Shown: piece after piece, positions 1-11,080 of the stretch
Layout: each line of letters starts with the position of its first letter
Numbering within the stretch: the stretch's first letter is position 1
From: Gnetum montanum
Taxonomy: Eukaryota > Streptophyta > Gnetopsida > Gnetales > Gnetaceae
Direction: 5' to 3'
Assembly: GCA_015680685.1 (NCBI GenBank)
Contig: MNCI01011864.1
Location: 5,624 to 69,623 of the forward strand
DNA length: 64,000 nucleotides
Position numbers and translations under genes: made by a program
Notes under the pieces: model-generated
What the model saw: the letters and a program-made list of their open reading frames with translations, nothing else
Databases searched by the model: none
Told to the model about the DNA's origin: nothing

Positions 1-481
1 AGTTAACTAGGAGAGAAGGGTTGAGAGATATTTAATGACTAATAAAGAATTNCTTAACTAGGAGAGAAGGGTTGAGAGATATTTAATGACTAATAAAGAA
101 TTTAAATGATAAACAATAAATAACAATAAATAAAGTCCTATTTAGCCTATTTAGCTTAGTCCATGCACTGCAAGGTTTATCCAAGAAGTTCATCTTTATT
201 TCCGTACACAAACTTGTGTTCAGGTATAATATTTTCTCGAAAAAAGATCTATTCACTTTGGAGCTCCTACTGCGGGCACATGGAAAATATTCTATCTCTG
301 GAGAGGTAAAACTGCCAGAGTTCCACTAAGGGTCTAGATCTAGATGAGAAACAAAGGGAGAGTCGCATCTTTTTTATAGACTTGGTGGTGCACCACGATA
401 TTGCGAGGGACGACGTGATATCATGTATGCGATATCACATGGGATGCGATATCGCAGCGGACGTGATATTGTGTCCCATCA
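1..481 (-). mobile_element. LTR fragment, C-type, truncated by the window edge
   Basis: This matches the inner and right part of the two LTRs of element C (27224..28055 and 33410..34218), including the GATATC-rich end and the terminal CCCATCA. It reads in the orientation of a minus-strand element. The sequence after 481 is element A gag rather than a polypurine tract, so this is the 5' LTR of a minus-strand element lying to the left, or a solo LTR. A TATA-like TATAAAAA lies on the minus strand near 371..379. ATGAT at 482..486 would be one copy of the target duplication; the other is outside the window. Confidence 0.85.
3..102. repeat. 49-bp direct duplication around a single N (assembly join)
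   Basis: Bases 3..51 and 54..102 are identical over 49 bp, with an N at position 52 between them. Related LTRs in this window have only one copy. This looks like two contig ends that overlap but were joined by a placeholder base. Confidence 0.8.
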
Positions 482-2080
482 ATGATGATAAAAATTATGA
501 TGGGAATCAACATAGAGAGGAACAAGAGCATCACTGAGAATGGAGACACAATAGAACTTGTCATATGATGCATGATCATAATAGGGACCACTATGGATAT
601 GATGAAGATGATGAACCATTGCTAGCCACTAGATATATATTGAATGTTTCAAAGGTAATCAAAGTCCCAACTAGAGATCAAAAGGATAGTAAGATCAAAA
701 GGCTAGATATGAACAATATTCCCAAATTTAAGGGAGAATATAATGCATATTCCCAACATCATCTACAAGCTTTCCATGATGCTTGCACCTTACATAACAT
801 TGAGAATGAGTAGAAAAATTTGAAATTATTCCCAAGGACATTGATTAAAGAAGTAGAAAACTGGCACCATTCTTTGGAATTGGAATCCATCAAGAGATTG
901 AGGAGAATGTTGGAATTGTTTAATGACAAGTATCAATTGTACTACAAAGTATCTAATTTGAGGAAACAAGTCCAAGAATAGAAGTAAGAAAATAATGAGT
1001 CTTTGGATGTAGGTCTAGGCAGGTACTACTCTCTCTTGCAATGGTGTCCAAGCCATGGATTCTCTCAAATGAAGCAACATTGCAACATCATAGATGGACT
1101 TGAAAATAAAACATAAGAAACTCTTGGGGTCTATGCCTAAGGGAGACTTTGTAAAATGTGAGTCCATCATATCAAAATGTTGAATAAACAAGTGTCAAAG
1201 GAAGAATAAAATTTGAAAAACATGAAAGTGTAAGGGAATATAATAGGAACCCCTCCATCTGTAAGAGGGAGGTACAGTTCTATGACTTAGAGGAGGAAGC
1301 ACCATTAGATGAAGTGATGCAAAGAAAGATCTTGCCAAAATCTATCACTAAAATATTAGCTAAGATGGATAAAATGTGAAAATTTTTAGATGAGGAGTTC
1401 CAAATTACTTTTAAAATTATTGAGAAAAAGGTAGAGTAGGGGAGTAGTGAATGAGATAAAAGAAGAAGGTAACATATAGAAAGGGATTATCATCAACAAA
1501 AGGTAAGGCTACAATGGTCGATGAGATTGAAGATTCAGAAATAAATAATGACAAATGTGATATCTGCCAATATGAATATCCCAAAGGATGTTGTCTTATG
1601 TTGTTACATCTACAGGAATTTGGGATGTATGCCTTAAATCTAAAATTTGCAAAAAGGTAGCCACCTAGGAGATTGCCTTACCCATAAGGTAATTATAGGT
1701 AGTAATTCCACCAAACGTAGTATTATCTAAGTGAAACATCACCTCAACTTGAGGAGCAATATCAATAGTGGCAAAACCCATAGTTATGGGGGATGTCATC
1801 ACTGCAATAGCAATATCCTTACTAATAGCTAGATTCCTATGGATATTATGTTGAGCAACCTGTATCTCCTTGTGGCTCTATGAGAAACACTCCTTTCTCA
1901 CATCATTACTAATCTCTTGAATATTATTGAATGCCTACTCCAAGAAATGATTCTCCTTCTACTTATCCTCCTCCATATCCATCATCTAACTCTGCATCAT
2001 CTAGCACCACTCCCTTGTCACCTGCTTCCCCTATGCAAGGAAAAATTCCACCATAGACATAGCAAAAAAGATCATGAGGG
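482..2080 (+). pseudogene. gag: Element A gag (5'-truncated, broken)
   Basis: This is capsid/nucleocapsid polyprotein remains. The best open stretch (565..813) contains the retrotransposon-gag signature LDMNNIPKF followed by HLQAFHDAC at about 706..790. Further in-frame pieces include GRYYSLLQWCPSHGFS near 1018..1065, which has close counterparts in gag of C. A zinc-knuckle-like motif is at 1556..1591, reading CDICQYEYPKGC, with the expected histidine changed to tyrosine (CAT to TAT). A Ser/Pro-rich tail follows at about 1925..2050. The N-terminal part is missing because an LTR was inserted at 481/482. There are many TAG/TAA stops at positions that are Gln in relatives. Virus-like particle assembly is the family role; this copy cannot encode it. 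Confidence 0.8.
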
Positions 2081-2267
2081 AAGTAAATTTATAATTAGAT
2101 ATTCATATGAGTGGTTCTAAGCAAAAGCCTTGAAAGAGAACTTTATATTAGAACCAATAGTCAACAAAAATCCTCATAGATACTTGTGGTTGTTAGCCTA
2201 CACTACCTACTTCTAAACTATGCATGAGCCTCCTTTAAACCAAAACTCCTCTAATGTTCATACTGTT

Positions 2268-3230
2268 ATGTTGACTCATGAGGTCACCAATTGGATAAAG
2301 ATAGGTTACCTTCCTAAGAAATATCTAATCTTAATAGTTTCCTTTTCTATTTGCAAATTACAAGAAATAATCCATGCAAGGCTTTATTGAACTTAATTTC
2401 TAGATTAAATTTGATTTCATAAGAAATGTACAAGACCTAGGAAATGCCTCCACTAAAGAAATGCAACATCATACTTGAGTGTGCAATTCAATCCATCATT
2501 ATTTATTTTGGATTAGCAGAGGGCATTATGACCACCATTTGTGGGTGGTATCATTTTGCAAATTTCTTGGCGACAAATGTGGATAATTGTGAGGATGGCT
2601 TTCCTATTATCATCGAAAGGGCTTGGCTTAGCACAATTAACACCACATTGGGAATTCAATATACTTCCTTGGAAATCTCCAAGAAAAATAAATTTGGAGA
2701 GATAGAGAAGAAGTGAGTTCCATGCATTGCATATAGTGATACAAGGTGCCATTGCATGTAAAGGATATGGGCCATGCAAAGCGCATTAAGGTGTCCAATA
2801 TTCAAAGTTGCCTATATGCAGTAGCCACAAAATAGGAAGGTATTTATTAGCTAATAACAGATATTGGAGTAGGCTTACAAATATACATGGAACTAGTAGA
2901 AAGCCTCATAAGTGCTTATGTTGATAATATGGATGAAATAAAGGAAATCCATAGCCAACTTTTCCATGCACAAACTAATATGGATTGGGAAGAGTTGGAA
3001 ATCCCAAATCAATTTAAGCATGAATCCCTTGAACTCAAAACTTTATCAACTAATCTAGAATACACTTTTCTTACCAATGATAAGTTGGTAATTATCAATG
3101 CCGATCCTACTCAATAACAAAAAGGAAAATTGTTGAATGTGATGAATAAATGGCCAATAGCTTTTACCTAGTCATATCACGAACTAACAGGGATAGATCC
3201 ATGGAAATGCTAGCATCGAATTTATATAGA
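2268..3230 (+). pseudogene. pro: Element A protease and linker to RT (broken by B)
   Basis: The start resembles the PR entry of the sister elements, MLTHEVTNWIKIGYLP (compare MLTHTVTNWIKVGHLP in C). The active-site region is decayed: NLISQEMYK is recognisable, but the preceding catalytic D(S/T)G is lost. Downstream, LAEGIMTTICGWYHFANF and IIIERAWLST (2510..2640) match the retropepsin core and the GRAW motif of C. The linker at 2887..3230 includes LLNVMNKWPIAFTYSYHEL, just ahead of the RT domain. The reading stops at 3230, where element B begins, and resumes at 18985. Confidence 0.75.
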
Positions 3231-4104
3231 TGATAAAGTCAAATTTCGTCACATTGCGATATCTTATTAACAGTGTCATTGATACGATGTCACTACACAT
3301 GATACGTCATCATTGATACGATGTCTCAGGATAGATGCAGCCTTATAAATATGACACTTGGGTGTACAATCCAACAACTTTTCATTCCACTAGTAATAGA
3401 ACTTTTTTAGTTTGATTCCATAGACTTAGACTTAGCAATAGAGAGTGAATGCTCATAGTGTGATGTGATAGTTGAATGGTGTCTTTATTTGAACAAGTTG
3501 TACTTTGGCACAAGTTATGATGGCAATAAAGATCGAGACTATTTTCTATCATTGTAGCATTCTATTAGTTTATTTTATTTACTTAGCATAATTTTCACTA
3601 TTTTACTAGCTTAATACTTTACTTTCTCAAGCACTTTATTTCTACTTGTCAATATTAAGTGATATGGATACAATTGATTTTGAGCACTAAGTGTGATAAT
3701 TTGGTAACCCTAGTGGTATTATTACTTGGTTCATCCATTAGCATGATACTTGGTAATCCTAGTGATGATACATGACTCCAAGGCATGTTTGGTAAATTAG
3801 GAATAGTTATCAATTGTGATAGGCTAAAATAAGTTTATGCTTTCTTAGCTGGCTAGACTTAGATATTTTCAATCATGTTTACAACTAGACACTATTTGGG
3901 CCTTACAACATTAGTTATCATATGCCTCACTGAGAGCTAAGCCATACATATTGTACCTCACTAGCTCAAGGTGGGAAGACAATGATCATGAGCTTAAACT
4001 TAATTACTAGCATAAGAACATTGTCCATCTACGAATTACGATCAGGTCATGTGTGAACACTCGTGACTTGTATGGTTTAGTGTTGGATGCTCCACTGCTC
4101 ATCA
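3231..4104 (+). mobile_element. Element B 5' LTR
   Basis: It starts TGATAAAG and ends CTCATCA, giving an extended terminal inverted repeat. A TATA box lies at 3344. It is clearly homologous along its full length to 18095..18984, with many point differences. The primer site follows directly. Confidence 0.9.
3344..3351 (+). promoter_or_regulatory. TATA box in element B 5' LTR
   Basis: TATAAATA about 115 bp into the LTR, conserved in the 3' LTR at 18222..18229. Its place fits the U3 core promoter of an LTR element. Confidence 0.6.
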
Positions 4105-4105
4105 T

Positions 4106-4123
4106 TGGTGTTGTTGCTGAGGA
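4106..4123 (+). other. Primer binding site of element B (tRNA-Asp type, decayed)
   Basis: TGGTGTTGTTGCTGAGGA sits one base after the LTR end. It differs from the complement of plant tRNA-Asp 3' ends (TGGCGCCGTTGCCGGGG core) by C-to-T and G-to-A transitions. Sister elements C and F have closer versions. Confidence 0.7.
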
Positions 4124-4269
4124 TGTGTTCATGTGTGATGAGTAATTGATTTTCAAAAGTTCGTTGTATTAAGAACTCTAACATCAATCTCTAAACCATT
4201 AAAATAATTTTAATAACACAAATTGAAGTAAGCATCACACTAATAACACTAATAAAGATAACCTATCAT

Positions 4270-6060
4270 CTACTAAAGAGATGAAAAGGAGCAATGATAG
4301 AATTAATGACGATGAAGAATAGAGTATGCCAATGCAAACAAGAATCTCATACACTCACAATGATCCCTAATATCCTAATTTCACCTTCATCTTTCACCAA
4401 GATGAGTAGTTAAGGTGGAGAGACCTATAGGGCAACATCATTCTACCTCCAGAGCATTCAACAACCACAATGCTGCAAATAGCTTTAAGGAGAATGAAAC
4501 TAAGTCATGCACAAGAAGGAGACCATGTAACCAAACACATGATAAGAACTTACCAATCCACAAAAGAACAAGTTCAAAGAGATGCTACTATGGAGAGAAA
4601 ACATGTTCACAATAAAGGAAAGCAGATCAACTCTCTTATTATCCTAGAAGAACTTGATCGAGATGCGTTTGTAGTAGAGAAACTCCACCAGGATCATGAA
4701 GTTCATTCTCAAACATGTATTATTCATTTGGAGTAACCTATCAAAGTGTAGTTACATTTAGTCTTAGCTAAGACACCTAGAAGAGAAGTAACAAACACTA
4801 AATACAAGTAGGACTCAAGCCCAAGAGCTTCTGTTGGATCACAAAGGAAGGAATACCAAAGTCATAGAAGGAGAACTAGCCCAAGGAGAATGGTCTCCCT
4901 ATCATGCTTGAACTTTTTAATAACAAATATCAAACCTACTTCCAAGTGTCCAATATTAGAAAAAAAATCTAAGGATGGAAGCAAGGTACCCATGAATCCC
5001 TTTATGCAGTAACAGGTAGATACTATTCACTTTTGCATAGGTGCCTAGGCCACAACTTTTTTCAAAGGAAGCAACTTAGGTACATTGTTGATGGGATATG
5101 AAACAAAACCAAGGAAATCCTTGGGGTTTATGCCCAAGGAATATTTCTTAAAATGACCACCCATCGCATCCAGAGACTCATCAATTAAGTGGCAAAGGAA
5201 GAGGATGAACTAACGAAGAGAGAATTAGCTAAGAAGTACAATAGAGATACTTCCATTAGAAAGAGAGATGTATAAGTGTGCGATCAGTAAGAGGAGAAAA
5301 CCTTGGATGAGGTAATATAGAAAAAGACACTACATATTTAGAAATATATTATAGATATAGCAAATAAGGTAGAAAAGATATGGAATTTGGTAGATGAAAA
5401 TTTTGCAACAACTTTAAAAATTGTGAAGGAAATAATTGAGCAGGCCTTTAGTAAAGGTAACAAGAAAAAGAAGAAAAGAGATTTTAGATGAATAGGAAAT
5501 GTAACTTCAATGGTAGACTATTTGGGTACAAGCTCAGATGAAGAAGAAGAATGTTCTGTATGCCATTGTGACCATCCTAAGTGATGCTACCCTATCATGG
5601 TACATTTGCAAGAAATGGGGGCATATGCACTAAACCCAAGATTCATCAAGAAGAAAATACCTAAACAGTTACCTTATCCTCAAGGTAACTAATAACAAAC
5701 CTTCCAACTAGGTTACTATCCTAGTGGAGCTTATCCACAACCACAAGAGCAATACCATCAGCAGTGGTAGAAACCACAATTGTGGATGATGTTTGCACTA
5801 TGATAGCAATACCCATGTTGGAAATTGGATCCTTATGGATACTATGTCCAACATTGAATTTCTCCAGAGAAAGTAGTAGTTCAAACTCATTAATATTACC
5901 CATCAACATAGGCCAACACCTCCCAGGATGGACTCTAATCTGTACATGCATCCATAAGTAGCTAGTTCATTCAATTAAACTCCTAACCCTTTACCATCTA
6001 TACCACCACCTTTAATGCAAGGAGAACTACCATCATAACCTCTACAAAAAATTTAACTAG
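4270..6060 (+). pseudogene. gag: Element B gag (broken)
   Basis: The N-terminal gag signature is readable as YPNFTFIFHQDE, a stop, LRWRDL, a stop, GNIILPPEHS (about 4375..4455), which is the same block as the gag start of C, D and F. The stops replace Gln or Glu codons of relatives. Middle pieces match the gag of A and C. The short zinc knuckle is at 5552..5586 (CSVCHCDHPK, stop, C). Open fragments at 4415..4736 belong to gag but are in mixed frames. No continuous ORF remains. Confidence 0.75.
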
Positions 6061-6234
6061 GGTAGTGAACATGTAGGAGGAGACAGTCATGTAGGAACCA
6101 TAATCCAAGAAATGACCATTCTTTTGAACAAGTCCCAAGAAGGTTTGAAGGATGGGGAACAAATCTACTTATGCTCCATTCACATCCAATCCTCCTAGAA
6201 CATGTAAACTTGTAACATCATCTAATACAAATGT

Positions 6235-6720
6235 GACAATCGTCATGTTGACATAGAACATTACTCATTGGATCAAGGCAAGAGCACTTTCTCAAAATCA
6301 AATAGATTTGGGAAGTTCCTTGGTGTATCTTCAAGTAGTAGGGTAAAAACCATGCAAGGCTCTATTCAATTCTAGATCAGAAGTGAACATGATATCACAA
6401 GATATGTATCAAGCCTATAATCTACCACCATTAAAGAAAAGAAACATTCAGGTAGAGCTTGCAAACTAGTCAATCATAGTTCCACTAGGACAAGTGGATG
6501 ATGTGATCACTACCATTAATGGTTGGTCCTACCCTACTGATTTTCTGGTTATACATGTAGGTAAAAATAAGGTAGAGTTCCCAATCATAATAGGAAGGGC
6601 TTGGCATAGCACTATGGATGCTAAGCTTGTTATTAGAGATTTATCCTTGGAAATTTCGAAGGAAGATGATGCTAGGATTATTTAGCAACATAGAATTCCA
6701 TGTATTGCATACAATGATAA
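6235..6720 (+). pseudogene. pro: Element B protease (broken)
   Basis: The block reads NSRSEVNMISQDMYQAY, then a Leu/Lys-rich stretch, VPLGQVDDVITTINGWSYP, DFLVIHVG and IIIGRAWHSTMDAKL, ending near 6685. This is the aspartic protease fold of the superfamily. The catalytic D-S-G reads N-S-R here, so it would be inactive. It lies between gag and RT in the usual order. Confidence 0.75.
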
Positions 6721-7059
6721 TGGGTGTAGTTGTGCATAGAAGATATGGTCAATGAAATAAAAATATAATAAAACATACAACAAATGTGTTGAAGAAATGT
6801 ATGTGAAAAAATGCTTGTATGTGGTAGCCACCCAACAAGAAGACACCCAGTGGTTGATCACAAATAGTGAAATTAAATCAAACATATACATGAAACCAAC
6901 AAATTAAATAATAAGAACCTACGTAGAGGAAGTCAACAAGTTAGAGAAACTGAGAAGAAGACATCCCTATCTACATGCATGTTAATAAGAAGTGATAGAA
7001 TGGGAACAGTTAAAGATCCTAGATAAAGTTGAACTAGAACCATTAAAACTAAAGGTCCT

Positions 7060-8060
7060 ATAGGCAGTGCATCAATATGCTTTTTTAAATAATCAAAATT
7101 CAATCATAATTAACATCAACCTAGATAAAGAACAAAAGAAGTTATTGGAAGTGGTCAATAAGTGAGCCACAATATTCATATGTTCTTATGATGAGATCAC
7201 ATAAATTGATCATAGAATTTGTCAACATTGGATATATACTAGTCTAGTAGTAAAACCATGATGCCAACCATAGAGAAGGATAAACCCAAAAATTAAAGAA
7301 TTATTCAAGAAAGATTTGGAAAAATTAACAAAGCCTGATTTCATATATCCCATTGTGGATAGTGAATGAATTAGTCCTTTGGTAATTGTTCCAAAGAATG
7401 GAGGCAAGTGGCGAGTGTACATCAACTTTCGACTGTTGAACTCTGCTACATTTAAGGATCATTTTTCTCTATCATTCATTGACCAAGTCTTGGATACTAT
7501 TGCAGGACATAAGTACTATAATTTTCTAGATGGGCACAATGGATATAATCAAATCCACATTGCACTTGAGGACCACGAGAAGATGATGTTCACCATTCCT
7601 TGGGGAACATTTGCCTACAAGCATATGCCTTTCTCCCTCTACAATGTGCCAACTACCTTCCAGAGGCTTATACTTGGCATCTTCTAAAAACAAATATGAA
7701 ATGACATTGTAGAGTCATGAATTACTTTTCAACATATGGGTTGGATTTTAAACAAGCACTGGACCATCTAGAGAAGGTATGAAAGAGATGTGCAGAGACT
7801 AATCTAAAGTTCAATTAACAGAAAAGCCATCTTATGGTCTAGGATGGGATCATCCTAGGGCACAAAATCTCATAGAAAGGAATAGAGGTGGATCTTGATA
7901 AATTTTGAATCATAAAAAATATCACTAAGAGGTCACAAACTATCAAGGATGTTTGATCATTTTTGGATCATATGAGGTACTATAGAAGATTCATAGAGAA
8001 CTTTTAAAAAATTTCAAAGCTGCTAATTGAGTTAACTAAGAAGAATTGATCCTTTCAGTG
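7060..8060 (+). pseudogene. rt: Element B reverse transcriptase (broken)
   Basis: The longest open part (7379..7687) carries RT fingers/palm motifs: GGKWRVYINFRLLN, DHFSLSFIDQVLD, FLDGHNGYNQIHIA and FAYKHMPFSLYNVPTTFQR. The catalytic (Y/F)xDD motif downstream, intact in A (FMDDFSTYG, near 19432), is corrupted here near 7710..7740. The remainder to about 8060 matches the RT thumb and connection in several frames. The family function is RNA- and DNA-dependent DNA synthesis in the particle; this copy is dead. Confidence 0.85.
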
Positions 8061-8079
8061 GATTGAGTCATGTGAAAAC

Positions 8080-8530
8080 ACATTTGAAACCTTGAAATTG
8101 AAGCTAATAGAGACACCAATCCTAGGAGCTTCATATTGGTCCAAGAATTTTTATATTATGATGGATGCTTTGAACTATGCATTGATGTGGTATTGACCTA
8201 ACTAGATGTTGAAAAGAGGGCATATTATATCCATTATGCTAGTAGAAGCATCATCGAAACACAACTTAATTACACAACAATAGAAAAGGAACTAATGGAA
8301 ATGGTATAAGCACTAGAAAAATTTACACATTATGTGCTTAGGTACTCAATCTATGTCCACATTGATCACAACACCATCTATTTTCTTATGAACAAACCAA
8401 TGGTCAATCCCTGGGTGATTAGGTGGCTCATTATCTTATAGGAGTCTAAAATAAAATGATTGACAAGAAGGGCATAGAAAATGTTGTTGTTGATTGGTTA
8501 TTGAGACTCAAATTGGACTCATAGGCTAAT
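8080..8530 (+). pseudogene. rnh: Element B RNase H (broken)
   Basis: The pieces read MDALNYALM near 8160, then LNYTTIEKELMEMV near 8260..8310, VLRYSIYVHIDHNTIYFLMNKPMVNPWVIRWL near 8335..8430 and MIDKKGIENVVVDWLLRLK near 8455..8510. This is the RNase H block seen intact in order in F and A. Stops and small frame changes prevent expression. Confidence 0.75.
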
Positions 8531-8599
8531 GCAGGGGCATTACTAGACCAATTCCTTAACAAAAATTTGTTTAGAAAAACTATAATGATTATAGACACA

Positions 8600-9204
8600 C
8601 CAAGAAAGTCATGGATAATTGATAATCTAACTTATCTAAAAATACAAGAGCTTCCTGTTGAATGGAGCATGAAAAAAAAGAGAAATTCCTTCATAAGGTG
8701 AAAAGATACATGGAGATAAATGAAAATCTTTACATGATTTGTGTAGATAGGTTACTCCGATGGTGTGTACTGGAATGTGATCAATTACAGATCCTTCAGG
8801 ATGCACATGAAGGTTCATGTGGTGGACATTCTATAGGATGTAGGACAACAATAAAACTAATGATGATAAGCTACTTTTGGCCTACCTTATTTCAAGATGT
8901 CCATACCTTTACACAATCTTGTTAGAGATGCCAAAAAGATGAAGTAATAGTTAGAAATGAAGGGCCATAGTGATGGATATAGCTACTAGAACCATTTGAT
9001 ATATGTTGAATTGATTTTATGGGTCCCATCGCATCCAGTTGAAATAGGAAGGCCTATATAATTATGACTATGGATTATTGCACTAAGTGGGCAGAGGAAG
9101 TAGTAGTTAAGGATTGTATAGCTAAAATATCTAAAATGCTCTCAAGGCTTTTAAACACAAGCGCTTCTATGGCAAAATTTTAATAGAAATTTCTATCGGA
9201 CAAC
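8600..9204 (+). pseudogene. int: Element B integrase, N-terminal part (interrupted)
   Basis: The HHCC zinc-binding region is in the open stretch 8662..8925 (LQDAHEGSCGGHSIG, then YFWPTLFQDVHTFTQSC). The start of the DDE core follows: GPIASSxxNRKAYI, MDYCTKWAEEVVVKDC and LSDN at 9193..9204. At the second catalytic Asp (the DN of the DNGTHF motif in relatives) homology stops abruptly at about 9204. It resumes at about 12308 with a decayed HPxANGxAKVTDREIT. Confidence 0.85.
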
Positions 9205-9449
9205 AAGAACAGTAAGAGCAATCTAAAAATCCCAAAATTACTTGCCAAGGATGATACTATCTAAACCACTAGTTAACAATTTAAACAAAATAAAAAATAA
9301 AAAACATAACTCACAGAACTATGATAGAGAGGCTGAAATCTTTCCTTTAGCAAGCCATATTACAAGCAATATTCTTTACAAATCTTCCAAGATCCCAAGT
9401 GTGATGTGTGAGACCCCAATTTGTTCCCTCCTCCTTGACCCCTGAAGCC

Positions 9450-9457
9450 TTTTTATA
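9450..9457 (-). promoter_or_regulatory. TATA-like box pointing left, next to a CAAGTG array
   Basis: On the minus strand this reads CCCTATAAAAAGGC, a good plant TATA context. The CACTTG array at 9536..9798 lies upstream of it in minus-strand orientation. A U3 region of an unrelated LTR or a captured promoter is possible; there is no transcript evidence. Confidence 0.4.
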
Positions 9458-9535
9458 GGGTTCAAAGGTAGGTGGGGAAGTTACAAAATATCTTGGGTGG
9501 TTTAACCACCATAGGGATAAAAAAGCTACAATGGA

Positions 9536-9798
9536 CAAGTGTCCTATTTCATGGCCAAGTGTCTTCATTCAGTTGCCAAGTGTCTTCATTTAGTTGCCAA
9601 GTGTTCACCATGGAGAGAAACAAGTTGCAGTTGACAAGTGGCCTTTTTAGTTGACAAGTGGCCTTTGTGGAGAAAAAGAGGTTGTAGTTGACAAGTGGCC
9701 TTTGTGGTGGTTACAAATATCATGGGATTAGGGCTAGGAAGTTATAACTTCCACAAAAAGTTACCACTATAGAAAATAAAAGCTATGGTGGCCAAGTG
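9536..9798. repeat. Eight-copy CAAGTG-centred imperfect repeat array
   Basis: CAAGTG occurs at 9536, 9556, 9577, 9598, 9635, 9655, 9692 and 9793, in two longer unit types: TTGCCAAGTGTCTTCATT and TTGACAAGTGGCCTTTGTG. Several intervals are 20 to 21 bp. On the other strand each unit contains CACTTG, an E-box-type hexamer. Nothing similar was seen in the surrounding retroelements. Confidence 0.7.
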
Positions 9799-10150
9799 TT
9801 TATCCAATAAACTCCCTATTTCTTTTGAATGATAACCTTTCCATATAGATTATTATTAAAACTTAAATTGTGACTTTATGCCCGTATTAATATTTTTTTA
9901 TGTTATAACTTTGGGCATGGCATCGATTAATAAAACATTTTTCTTTTTAAAATAAAATCAAGGTCAATACAAGGACAATGATTTGATATTGTGCCATGTG
10001 CTTCTTCTCCTTATTTTACCTCCAGCAACTACAGACATTCCCAAATCCTTCGCTGGTACAGTCTTGCAGGAATGCTTCTAGCCACCATGATTGCTGTTCA
10101 TATTGGGACTGGGACTACTAATTTTTCTTGCTTGATTTCCTCAAGTCATT

Positions 10151-11080
10151 TTAGTTGGTTTTGCAGTTCTGCATTTCGACTTGGTTCTGATTCTGCTGCT
10201 GCAGGGGAGGATCAGGTTTGACCTTAATCGGGGGCAAATTCACCAGCAAGGGCACCAATAATGTCGATCCAAACGAGGACATCTCCAACATTATCATTAT
10301 CAGAGAATTCGACGCCGAATGCACATCTGGCGGCAGATTACACTGCATATTTGCCTGTGCAAATTTTGATCTTGTAGGCACCGCCGTCGTAGAAAATTTA
10401 GGATTGTTCTTGGTAGTGGTGGAAGTGGCATCATCCCAGTCAGGATTATCAAAGCTGAAAAGGAAATCAAGAACCTATGCAAAAATAGATGATCCCTACG
10501 ACATGCCTCATGTCAGAACTTGCCCCTACATTAACGTGCCATTGAGAGCATCGACGAACCAACCATCTTTCTTAGAAGAGTCCAGAAATGGCCCCAGACT
10601 GGAACACATACTTGAGCACTCATTGCAAGATGATTTTGCAAAAAACGGGAAGATATGTAACCTTGATTGTTTCGGAGGTAGGATCGATGGAGCCTGAGCC
10701 TGAGCTTGATTCTGAGATTGAACCTGAACCTGTGCCTGCGTTTGCGTAGGGTTTTGCTAATGATGTTGTTGTTGAAGGCGATTGTATTCCTCCATCATGT
10801 TGTCGAGGTCTTCATTAGTGGTGACTGAGATGAGAGCGTTGAGGTCTTCATTCAGCAGCTGATATTTGATGCCAATGCTGCATCACTCCAGCATTGTAGA
10901 TGATGATGATGCATCCTTGGATAGTGCTACCGTTATCACGTAATTTTTGGAGGATACCAAATCGATAAAACCCTTGAATTTGAGCCTAGGTACGGCCAAC
11001 AACTCTCCTGAAACTTACCACCCGTGAAGCTACCATATGTTGCGCACACCACGCTTGTGGCCTGCTGCAACATCAGATTA
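10151..11080 (-). pseudogene. PB1-domain protein pseudogene (plant octicosapeptide/Phox/Bem1p family)
   Basis: Read on the minus strand with frame changes. The PB1 domain starts near 11050 (GSFTGGKFQ), continues with FGILQKLRDNGST near 10950..10910, and has the acidic OPCA part [20 protein letters not shown] then EEYNRL at about 10860..10775. A Gln-rich dipeptide run (about 10745..10690) follows. Then come ILPPKQSRLHIFPF, LDSSKKDGWFVDALN (about 10580..10540), VPTRSKFAQANMQ near 10381, SASNSLIM, SSFGSTLL and NLPPIKVKPD (ending near 10215). This order, PB1 then RLxLF, WFVDALN, RSKFD, SFGS and NLPPI, is that of plant PB1-domain proteins of unknown biochemical role, where PB1 mediates protein-protein contacts. 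Several stops and at least one frameshift break it. It is more GC-rich than its surroundings. Confidence 0.75.

Noticed and set aside
4106-4123. tRNA gene
   Set aside because: The tRNA-like sequences here are only the 18-base primer sites complementary to tRNA 3' ends; no cloverleaf or promoter boxes were seen anywhere in the window.
9536-9798. CRISPR-like array
   Set aside because: Units are short, imperfect and irregularly spaced in a plant retroelement context, without unique spacers or cas genes.
10218-10697. 159-codon plus-strand open stretch
   Set aside because: It is the antisense of the PB1-domain pseudogene; the minus strand gives recognisable family motifs and the plus strand none.
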